Below, piece by piece: positions 57,613-64,000 of a stretch of 64,000 nucleotides of DNA. A program made the translations under genes and the position numbers. The notes beneath the pieces were generated by a model. The model did no database searches, had not been told where the DNA came from, and saw nothing but the letters and a program-made list of their open reading frames with translations. Positions within the stretch are counted from its first letter, which is position 1. Each line of letters starts with the position of its first letter. This stretch comes from Demequina sp. (GTDB lineage: Bacteria > Actinomycetota > Actinomycetes > Actinomycetales > Demequinaceae), in the NCBI GenBank assembly GCA_024707205.1, contig JANQAD010000001.1:1178001-1242000 (forward strand), written 5' to 3'.

Positions 57613-59583
57613 ATGTCCCTTGCCGCACGCGCCCGCGCGACCGCCGGTGCCGTCGCCGCAGCCTGGCCCTGGGGCCTCACGCCCCAGCCCTGGCGCGGTG
57701 CTGCGCTTCGGCAACGCTCGCGCAGGGCAACGGCTTCGCACCTGGCGACCCTCGGGGACCTGCCAACGCCCACCCTTCTCGCTGTCCTGTGCGAGCCCAT
57801 CTCTGAGAACCAGGCACGCCTCGCCGAGCCCATCGCGCGCGAGCTCGCGTCGCGCCGCCTGAGCGCCGCGCAGCTGGACCTCGCGGCGCGTGCGGCCGTC
57901 AGGGCCGGCGCTGTGGAGGCTGCGGTCTGGGTGATGGAGAACGCGACCGGAGTGTGGGCGTCAGTGGACGCGGAGGCGGCCGCCCGCATAGCGACCGTCA
58001 TTGGCTCGCCGGACCGGGCGGCCACCGCGGGCGAACTGAGCGCGGCGCTCCCCGCGGCGGACGCCACGCTCCTCGCGTCCGTCGCCGCCGCGGACAGCGC
58101 CTGGGACGCGGTCGCCGAGTTCGTTCTCGCGGGGGGCGGGGCGCCCGCGGATCAACGGGCGACATGGGCGCTCGCGGCCGCCAGGGATGGCAACCTGAGC
58201 GCGGCGGTCACGCTGGCCGCGGGCGTGCGGACGCGGCTGCGCTCCAAGGACGCAAGGCGCCAACTCGCGCTAGCCCGCGACCACCTGGAGCTGCTCGCTC
58301 AGGGCGCGCCCGAGGTGGGGGAAGCGCGCGAGCCAATCGAGCGTCGGGCCGGCGCGGCGCTGTATGTGGTGTCGCAATCCCTGCCGCACCGCAGCGGCGG
58401 CTACGCGACCCGTACGCACGGCATCGCCAAGGCGCTGCGCGAGCGCGGCTGGGACGAGCGGGTGCTCACCAGGCTGGGCTTCCCATACACGCGGTGGCGC
58501 CCGGACGACCGCCGGGTGGCCGCCCCTGTGGACGTCGTCGACGGCGTCGAGTACCACCGCGCGTTGCGCGAGGGCGTGCGGTCGTACCCAGACGTGCCGC
58601 TCGCGCCGTATGTGCGGGACTTTGCCGAGGACGTGGAGCGCGAGGCGAGACGACACGGCGCGGAGGTCATTCACGCGGCGTCGTTCTTCCAGACCGCTCT
58701 GGGCGCCGGGATCGCCGCCAAGCGACTCGGGCTCCCGTTCGTGTACGAGCTCCGAGGGCTCGAGGACATCTACCGCACCTCACGGGATCCGCGCTTTGCC
58801 GCTACGGAGGAGTACCGCTTTGAGCGCTCCATGGAACTCGCTGTGTGCGCCATGGCGGACCGCGTGCTGTGCATCACGCGGGCGCTGCGGGGCGAGCTCA
58901 TAGCGGACGGAGTGCCCGCGGAGAAGATTTCGGTGCTTGGCAACGGCGTTGAGGCGGCGGACTTCGCCCCCGCCACCCCTGACCTGGAACTCAAGGCGGC
59001 CCTTGGGCTCGAGGGCAAGACCGTGCTCGGCTACGCGGGCTCCACCGTGGATTACGAGGGTCTTGAGCTGCTGATCGACGCGCTTGAGGAGCTCGCGGAC
59101 CCTTCCGTCGCGCTCGTCGTGGTTGGCGATGGCGCGCACTACAGCGCGGTGGTCGACAGGGCGAACGCGAGCGCCGTAAGGGACTCGATCGTGTTCGTTG
59201 GGCGGGTGCCCTACGCCGAGGTTCCCCGCTACCTGTCGTTCTTCGACGTGCTGCCGTTCCCGCGCCTGCCGCTGCCGGTGACAGAGATGGTGTCGCCCAT
59301 GAAGCCCTTTGAGGCGATGGCCATGGGCAAGGCGGTGGTGGTCTCCGACGTTGCGGCGCTCGCGGAGATCGTCGAGGACGGCGTCACGGGACTGACCTTC
59401 CGCAAGGGAGACTCGAGCGACCTCGCGCGGGCCCTGCGCGCCCTGGTGAAGGACCCCGCGCTGAGGGATCGCCTCGGCGCGGCCGCGCGCACCGACATCC
59501 TCGCCACGGCCACGTGGCAGCACCGTGTCGAAGCGGCCGACGCCGCCTACAGGGAGCTGGGAGCCTCGCCGGCGAGTTCCTGA
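57613..59583 (+). CDS. GT4 glycosyltransferase with N-terminal helical domain
   Basis: The 656-residue protein has about 230 residues of Ala/Arg-rich helices, resembling TPR-like repeats, before a GT-B domain: ALYVVSQSLPHRSGGYATRT, HGIAKALRERGWDERVLTRL, GLPFVYELRGLEDIYRTSRD, KTVLGYAGSTVDYEGLELLI and TEMVSPMKPFEAMAMGKAVV with the donor-binding Glu. The domain order is unusual for GT4. It is the intact relative of the frameshifted gene 51435-53106. It overlaps the convergent proC gene by 37 bases. Confidence 0.88.
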   Translation: MSLAARARATAGAVAAAWPWGLTPQPWRGAALRQRSRRATASHLATLGDLPTPTLLAVLCEPISENQARLAEPIARELASRRLSAAQLDLAARAAVRAGAVEAAVWVMENATGVWASVDAEAAARIATVIGSPDRAATAGELSAALPAADATLLASVAAADSAWDAVAEFVLAGGGAPADQRATWALAAARDGNLSAAVTLAAGVRTRLRSKDARRQLALARDHLELLAQGAPEVGEAREPIERRAGAALYVVSQSLPHRSGGYATRTHGIAKALRERGWDERVLTRLGFPYTRWRPDDRRVAAPVDVVDGVEYHRALREGVRSYPDVPLAPYVRDFAEDVEREARRHGAEVIHAASFFQTALGAGIAAKRLGLPFVYELRGLEDIYRTSRDPRFAATEEYRFERSMELAVCAMADRVLCITRALRGELIADGVPAEKISVLGNGVEAADFAPATPDLELKAALGLEGKTVLGYAGSTVDYEGLELLIDALEELADPSVALVVVGDGAHYSAVVDRANASAVRDSIVFVGRVPYAEVPRYLSFFDVLPFPRLPLPVTEMVSPMKPFEAMAMGKAVVVSDVAALAEIVEDGVTGLTFRKGDSSDLARALRALVKDPALRDRLGAAARTDILATATWQHRVEAADAAYRELGASPASS

Positions 59584-60407
59584 CCGAGCTCCTTCGCGCG
59601 CGTAACGGCCGCGTTGACTCCGGCCGCGACCACGCCCTGCAGCCCCGCGTGGTCCATCGCCGCGAGCGCCGCGAGCGTGGTGCCGCCCTTGGAGCTCACG
59701 CTCTGGCGCAGGTGCTGCGGCGATTCGCCAGACGTCTGCAGCAGGTGCGCGGCGCCAACGAGCGTCTGCGCGGCGAGCTGCGTCGCGAGAATCCGGTCAA
59801 GACCCTGGGCGACGCCCGCCTCGGTGAGCGCCTCGACGAACGCGTAGAAGTACGCGGGCCCTGATCCGGACACCGCGGCGACGGCGTCGATCTGCGCCTC
59901 GTCGACCGCCACCACCAGTCCCGTTGCCCGCAACATGCCGGCGGCAAGCTGCAGATGGCTTGGGGTGGCGTTGGCACCGGCGGCGATCCCTGTGGCGCCG
60001 CGCGCGATGACCGACGGCGTGTTCGGCATCGCGCGCACCACCGGTGTGCCTGCGGGGAGCCGGGCCTCGTAGAACGAGGTGGGCAGCGCGGCGGCCACCG
60101 TGATGACGAGCACGCCCTCCTTGAGCGACCCGGCGATCTGGTCCAGGGCCGCGGCCATGTCCTGCGGCTTCACCGCGAGCATGACGGCGTCGGCGTCCTT
60201 GACCGCCTCCGCGGCGTCGAGCTCGACGACGACGCCGTGGCTGTCGCGAACCGATTTGGCGCTGCCCTCGGTGCGGGAGGCCGCGGTGATGCGGTCTTGG
60301 GGCCATCCGGCAACGCGCAGCGCCGTGATGAGCGTGCCGCCCATGACGCCGGTGCCGATGACAGCGATGCGTGGTGCGTCTGGGAGCGGTGTGGGGGCGG
60401 TCGTCAT
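59547..60407 (-). CDS. proC: Pyrroline-5-carboxylate reductase
   Basis: The 286-residue enzyme has the NADPH site IAVIGTGVMGGTLITALRVA, AVKPQDMAAALDQI, VVRAMPNTPSVIARGATGIA, SGSGPAYFYAFVEALTEAGV and the C-terminal SSKGGTTLAALAAMDHAGL that forms the proline site. It makes the last step of proline synthesis. The box TAGCGT (reverse strand, 60416-60421) ends eight bases before the ATG. The length is normal. Confidence 0.95.
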   Translation of the reverse strand: MTTAPTPLPDAPRIAVIGTGVMGGTLITALRVAGWPQDRITAASRTEGSAKSVRDSHGVVVELDAAEAVKDADAVMLAVKPQDMAAALDQIAGSLKEGVLVITVAAALPTSFYEARLPAGTPVVRAMPNTPSVIARGATGIAAGANATPSHLQLAAGMLRATGLVVAVDEAQIDAVAAVSGSGPAYFYAFVEALTEAGVAQGLDRILATQLAAQTLVGAAHLLQTSGESPQHLRQSVSSKGGTTLAALAAMDHAGLQGVVAAGVNAAVTRAKELGQELAGEAPSSL

Positions 60408-60418
60408 GAGGCCTAACG

Positions 60419-61633
60419 CTACAGCCCGAACTGCTCGTAGAAGTCGGTCAACTGCAGCGCCGGACCCGTGAGGATGAACACCGATGTCCCGTTGCGCCAC
60501 ACGATTCCCGGCTTCGGCGACGTGATGATCGCCTTCTCGCCAACGGTGGTGCCACCCGCCTCGACGGGCTCCGTGGCCGCGTCCTCGCCGGCGAACTGCG
60601 TGAACATCGCCTTGGCATCGTCCTCGTTGAAGTACTGGAGGGCGCGCACCTTCATCGTGTCGTCGCCGGAGCGGTAGGTGAGGTCAACCCCGTCGGCCAC
60701 CCTGCCGGCGGTGAGGGCCACGTCGGCGGGATCCAGAACCTCGGCGCCTACCAGGGAGTATGTGCCGACCGTGGCCGGCATGGCCGCCTGGAAGTCGCTG
60801 CCGGTGGGCGCGGGGCTGGGCACGATCGTCGGCGAGGGCGCCGGCTCGGTCACGGTGACGCCGGGGATCACGGCCGGGTCGGGCTTGTTGAGGACCGCGT
60901 ACCCGATCCCAACGAGCGCGAGCACCACCACGGCGAGCAGGATCCACAGCCACAGGAGCGATCCCTTGCGGCCCGACGGCGGCTCGGCTTGGGCGGGGGC
61001 AGCTGCCGGGGGTTCGGGCTGGGTGTCGATGGGGGCCGACACGGCTGCGCCGTCACTGAACGCGCGCGGCGTGTACACGGCGCCGCCGTCGAGGGGCGGC
61101 CTCGAGGCGAGCTGCTCTTGCTCCTGCGCGACGATCCCTGCGGCGAGAGCGTCGGCCTTCACGTGCGAGGGCGTGTGCTCGGGCTCGGTCTCGGTCGGCT
61201 CGCCGTCGAAGGCGGGAACGAAGCTCACGGGCTCGCCGAAGTCGGGGGGCGTGACGGAACTGTCTACGGGCGCGATGGGAACGCCGCCGAGCGGCGTAGG
61301 GGCACCAGCGGCGGAGAGGGCGGCGCTCGCGACAGCCGACTCGCCGAGCAGCTGCACGGCGTCGGGTTGCGCGTGGCGGGCGGGAGGATCCTCAAGGGCG
61401 GCGGGGGCGGTTCCCGGATCGGGGAGCACCTCGGCGGCCGACGGCGGCGGCAGCGGGTTGGGAGGCTCCTCCTCCGCTTGCGGCTCCTGGGCGGGCGCTT
61501 CGCGCTGAATCCACGAGGGGACGACGGGAGGGAAGGAGGAGAAGTCTTCCTCTTCTTCGGGTGCGGCCGGCTCCGTCCCCTCGCTTACCGGGAGCCAGGG
61601 GACGCGCGGCGTTGGCTCGCTGTCTGGCGCCAT
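60419..61633 (-). CDS. Hypothetical single-pass membrane protein, Pro/Glu/Ala-rich
   Basis: The 404-residue protein has a low-complexity acidic, proline-rich cytoplasmic part of about 220 residues (PEEEEDFSSFPPVVPSW, QPEPPAAAPAQAEPPSGRKG). A single membrane helix LLWLWILLAVVVLALVGIGY follows, and then an outer domain of about 140 residues (ATVGTYSLVGAEVLDPADVA, MKVRALQYFNEDDAKAMFTQ). ATG 61633 lies seven bases after TAGTCT (reverse strand, 61641-61646). It is divergent from radA. The function is unknown. Confidence 0.72.
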   Translation of the reverse strand: MAPDSEPTPRVPWLPVSEGTEPAAPEEEEDFSSFPPVVPSWIQREAPAQEPQAEEEPPNPLPPPSAAEVLPDPGTAPAALEDPPARHAQPDAVQLLGESAVASAALSAAGAPTPLGGVPIAPVDSSVTPPDFGEPVSFVPAFDGEPTETEPEHTPSHVKADALAAGIVAQEQEQLASRPPLDGGAVYTPRAFSDGAAVSAPIDTQPEPPAAAPAQAEPPSGRKGSLLWLWILLAVVVLALVGIGYAVLNKPDPAVIPGVTVTEPAPSPTIVPSPAPTGSDFQAAMPATVGTYSLVGAEVLDPADVALTAGRVADGVDLTYRSGDDTMKVRALQYFNEDDAKAMFTQFAGEDAATEPVEAGGTTVGEKAIITSPKPGIVWRNGTSVFILTGPALQLTDFYEQFGL

Positions 61634-61710
61634 GGTGTCAAGACTAGGCCCGGCCGCTGCGAATCCCCAGCCTCTCGTTGCGTGTCCGACGCTGCGGCTA
61701 CGGTGGTCGC

Positions 61711-63102
61711 ATGGCAACAGCTGTTCGTCGCACCAGTCCCGGCTATCGCTGCACCGAGTGTGGCTGGACGGCCGTGAAGTGGGTGGGCCGCTGCGGCGAG
61801 TGCCAGGCGTGGGGAACCGTCGTGGAGGCGAACGCGACCGCCGGTCCCGCCACGCGGGCCACGGCAGCGAGCGCGCCCGCAGTGCCGCTGCCGGAGGTCT
61901 CGGCCACGGCGTCGGCCAGGAGGTCGACCGGCGTCGACGAGTTCGACCGCGTGCTCGGCGGGGGCATCGTGGCCGGTGCCGCCGTGCTGCTTGCCGGGGA
62001 GCCAGGGGTGGGGAAGTCCACGCTGCTGCTCGACGTCGCCGCGCGCAGCGCCCGCGCGGGCGCGCGAGTGCTGTACGTGTCTGGCGAGGAGTCCGCAGGC
62101 CAGATCCGGCTCAGGGCGGAGCGAATCGGCGCGCTCGAGCCCGGGGTGCTGCTGGCCGCGGAGACGGACCTCGGGGCCGTGCTCGCGCACGTCGAGGCGA
62201 GCGATCCACACCTGGTGATCGTCGACTCCATCCAGACCATCGCGTCAGCCGAGGTGGAGGGCACGCCCGGCGGTGTGAGCCAGGTGCGAGAGGTGGCCCA
62301 GGCGCTCATCCAGGCCGCGAAGAGGGGCGGGGTGCCCATGGTGCTCGTTGGGCACGTGACCAAGGACGGCTCCGTTGCGGGCCCGCGCATCGTGGAGCAC
62401 CTCGTGGACGTGGTGTGTCAGTTCGAGGGCGACCCGCACTCCCAGCTGCGGCTGCTGCGCGCCGTCAAGAACCGGTTCGGCTCCGTGGACGAGGTGGGCT
62501 GCTTCCAACTCGTCGACGCGGGCATCGAGTCCGTGGCGGATCCTTCCGGGCTGTTTCTCTCACGCGAGGGAGGCCATGTTGCGGGCACGTGCGCCACGAT
62601 CACCGTGGACGGCAAGCGGCCCCTGCCCGCGGAGATTCAGGCGCTCGTAGCCCCAAGCGTCCTTAGCAATCCCCGGCGAGCCACGTCGGGCATCGACTCC
62701 GCGCGCGTGGCGATGATCCTTGCGGTGCTGCATAGACGCGTCGGCGTGGCCGTTGCCGCCGACGACGTCTACGTCGCCACCATCGGCGGCGCCAGGGTGC
62801 TGGAGCCGGCGGCCGACGTCGCGCTCGCGCTCGCCCTCGCGTCCGCGCGCGCCGACCGTCCCGTGCGCGATCGCTGGTGCGCCGTTGGGGAGGTGGCGCT
62901 CTCGGGAGCGGTCCGGCCCGTGACGGCGCTGGCACAGCGCGTTGCCGAGGCGGCACGGCTTGGCTTCACCGATGTGGTGGTGCCCTCTGCTGGCAAGGGG
63001 ATCACCGCTCCCGCTGGGGTGACGCTGCACCCGGTGGACCAGCTCGCGGATGCGGCGCGCATCGCGCTCGTCGCGCGCGCGGAGGCCGAGCCGGACTTCT
63101 AG
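61711..63102 (+). CDS. radA: DNA repair protein RadA
   Basis: The 463-residue protein has the N-terminal zinc finger (Cys14, Cys17, Cys28, Cys31 in YRCTECGWTAVKWVGRCGEC), Walker A LLAGEPGVGKSTLLLDVA, the RadA motif VKNRFGSVDEVGCF, and a C-terminal Lon-protease-like domain (GEVALSGAVRPVTALAQRV). RadA helps branch migration of recombination intermediates. TACGGT (61699-61704) ends six bases before the ATG, a leaderless arrangement. Confidence 0.96.
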   Translation: MATAVRRTSPGYRCTECGWTAVKWVGRCGECQAWGTVVEANATAGPATRATAASAPAVPLPEVSATASARRSTGVDEFDRVLGGGIVAGAAVLLAGEPGVGKSTLLLDVAARSARAGARVLYVSGEESAGQIRLRAERIGALEPGVLLAAETDLGAVLAHVEASDPHLVIVDSIQTIASAEVEGTPGGVSQVREVAQALIQAAKRGGVPMVLVGHVTKDGSVAGPRIVEHLVDVVCQFEGDPHSQLRLLRAVKNRFGSVDEVGCFQLVDAGIESVADPSGLFLSREGGHVAGTCATITVDGKRPLPAEIQALVAPSVLSNPRRATSGIDSARVAMILAVLHRRVGVAVAADDVYVATIGGARVLEPAADVALALALASARADRPVRDRWCAVGEVALSGAVRPVTALAQRVAEAARLGFTDVVVPSAGKGITAPAGVTLHPVDQLADAARIALVARAEAEPDF

Positions 63103-63707
63103 GAGACGGCGAACGTGGCCTCTTCGGCCTTGACGCCCGCCACGGTGACGGTGGCCTTGTACGTGCCCGACTTCGCTGCCTGCAGCTTGTCGAGGCAGCC
63201 CTGGTCGTCGCGGCCGTAGTTCCAGCTGGTCTTGAGGTCGTGGGTCTTGCCGGCCTCGATCAGGAACGCCTCGGCGTCGAACAGCGCGAAGTCGGCAGGG
63301 CAGTCGGACGAGTCAAACCACGCATCGCTGCCGGAGCGCACCGTGAGCTTCGAGTCCTTGGTCGGGTCGATAATGCACGGCGAGTCCGCGGTGGAAGTGA
63401 CGGTGACCGTGAACGTGACTTTCTTGCTCGCCGAGACCTCCGCGGGCACGTCCGTCGCGACCGTGTAGTCGTCGCCCGTGCACGTGCGGCCCGGGTCCGC
63501 CGCGGCGGACGAGGTGGGGCTTGTTGACACCGAATTGGTGGGATCGGGGGTGGTTGTTGGCGTCTTCGCGCCGGAGCTCGACGAGAGCGCGCTGATGGCC
63601 CACCACAGGAACAGGGCCACCACCACGATGGCGATGATCACGAACAGACGACGTCGCCAGTAGATGTTGGCGGGCTGTTCGCCCACCGGGTGCTTGAGTC
63701 CGTCCAT
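63099..63707 (-). CDS. Hypothetical membrane-anchored protein
   Basis: From ATG 63707 the 202-residue protein has a cytoplasmic start, one helix (LFVIIAIVVVALFLWWAISA), a Thr/Ser/Pro linker and an exposed Ig-like domain: VPAEVSASKKVTFTVTVTST, SDAWFDSSDCPADFALFDAE, NYGRDDQGCLDKLQAAKSGT. Cysteines there may form disulfides. GGAGGT lies four bases before the ATG. It is convergent with radA (4-base overlap) and divergent from mutY. No function can be given. Confidence 0.72.
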   Translation of the reverse strand: MDGLKHPVGEQPANIYWRRRLFVIIAIVVVALFLWWAISALSSSSGAKTPTTTPDPTNSVSTSPTSSAAADPGRTCTGDDYTVATDVPAEVSASKKVTFTVTVTSTADSPCIIDPTKDSKLTVRSGSDAWFDSSDCPADFALFDAEAFLIEAGKTHDLKTSWNYGRDDQGCLDKLQAAKSGTYKATVTVAGVKAEEATFAVS

Positions 63708-63764
63708 CGTCACCTCCATGGGACCTCTCCACGGTAGCCACCCTCGCGCTGGAACAATGGGCAG

Positions 63765-64000
63765 ATGCCCCGCGAGTCGCCAGATGACGCCATCGTCGCG
63801 GCGGTGCTGCACTGGTACGCGCGCGAGGGCCGGGACCTGCCGTGGCGCGGCGGCCGGGCCTCGGCGTGGGGGGTGCTCGTGAGCGAGGTCATGCTGCAGC
63901 AGACCCCGGTCGCGCGCGTGGAGCCCGTGTGGCGCGAGTGGATGGACCGCTGGCCCAGCGCCGCGGCCCTCGCCTCCGCCAGCCAGGCCGACGCTGTTCG
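63765..64000 (+). CDS. mutY: A/G-specific adenine glycosylase (partial)
   Basis: The visible 78 codons encode VAAVLHWYAREGRDLPWRGG, SAWGVLVSEVMLQQTPVARV and PVWREWMDRWPSAAALASAS, matching the N-terminal helices of MutY; the catalytic Glu lies in SEVMLQQT. MutY removes adenine opposite 8-oxoguanine. The helix-hairpin-helix, catalytic Asp and iron-sulfur cluster lie beyond the window. ATG 63765 is in frame with family start positions. Confidence 0.9.
   Translation, partial: MPRESPDDAIVAAVLHWYAREGRDLPWRGGRASAWGVLVSEVMLQQTPVARVEPVWREWMDRWPSAAALASASQADAV

Larger units (their letters stand above)
4127..58349. repeat. Dispersed decamer family GCCCGACGCT / AGCGTCGGGC
   Basis: I found 27 exact copies by eye, starting at 4127, 4154, 6790, 8072, 8334, 9288, 14856, 16574, 17242, 18143, 18306, 18510, 21497, 21537, 22482, 22656, 23895, 27153, 28747, 31461, 33068, 33311, 36229, 37999, 40962, 50975 and 58340. 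About as many one-mismatch forms exist, mostly GGCCGACGCT and GTCCGACGCT. Base composition alone predicts less than one exact copy. Copies occur in both orientations, inside genes and as inverted pairs at gene ends (4127/4154, 14856/14894, 18267/18306, 21497/21537, 23864/23895). A longer preferred form is CACAGCGTCGGGC. Confidence 0.85.

Noticed and set aside
44943-59583. Antibiotic biosynthetic gene cluster
   Set aside because: The locus has glycosyltransferases, exporter and UDP-sugar genes but no polyketide, peptide or terpene synthase; a surface glycopolymer explains it better.

Overview
The window is high-GC DNA (about 70% G+C by eye) from an actinobacterium. The gene families, GTG/TTG starts, ATGA/GTGA operon overlaps and abundant leaderless-type promoters (TANNNT about 6-8 nt before the start codon) point to the order Micrococcales. 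A Demequina- or Cellulomonas-like genus is a plausible guess from the GH94 phosphorylase and the general gene set, but I cannot confirm it. I saw no tRNA, rRNA, CRISPR array, prophage or intact insertion sequence.

Layout. Positions 1-5.9 kb hold a partial MFS exporter, a TetR regulator divergent from a DrrA/DrrB-type ABC exporter, and an ABC-F ribosome-protection ATPase behind an attenuator-like leader. Positions 5.9-21.5 kb are a patchwork of small regulator-plus-target modules: TetR/SDR, MerR/aldo-keto reductases, ArsR/AHSA1 and TetR/MFS. Between them lie YCII proteins, a DsbA/FrnE oxidoreductase, a HemK-like methyltransferase and hypotheticals. Positions 21.6-23.9 kb are a PadR-DUF1048-ABC exporter operon. 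Positions 23.9-29.2 kb are a two-component system divergent from a DUF4956-VTC-beta-helix lipoprotein operon. Positions 29.3-33.1 kb are an Lrp/AsnC regulator divergent from a DUF6421-SDR-aldolase operon. Positions 33.1-44.9 kb hold an antiporter, HAD phosphatase, LysR/class-V aminotransferase pair, quinone reductase with a TetR-MGMT fusion, LysE exporter, a DUF1611-racemase operon, FKBP and a lipoprotein. Positions 44.9-59.6 kb are a cell-surface glycopolymer locus: GH94 phosphorylase, several glycosyltransferases, a Wzm/Wzt-type ABC exporter, a UDP-sugar dehydrogenase, WecB epimerase and an SGNH-acyltransferase. Positions 59.5-64 kb are housekeeping genes: proC, radA, mutY and two membrane proteins.

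Three sequence-level features stand out. First, a decamer GCCCGACGCT/AGCGTCGGGC occurs exactly 27 times by hand count, inside genes and as inverted pairs at gene ends, and it is scarce in the glycopolymer locus; this resembles DNA-uptake-sequence families. Second, the ABC-F gene has a four-codon leader ORF followed by mutually exclusive hairpins. Third, a TetR repressor is fused in frame to an O6-alkylguanine-DNA alkyltransferase.

Six apparent +/-1 frameshifts (five genes) all lie in or next to short G or C runs and are probably sequencing errors, although real disruption cannot be excluded. Starts were chosen from Shine-Dalgarno spacing, leaderless -10 boxes or overlap with the upstream stop.
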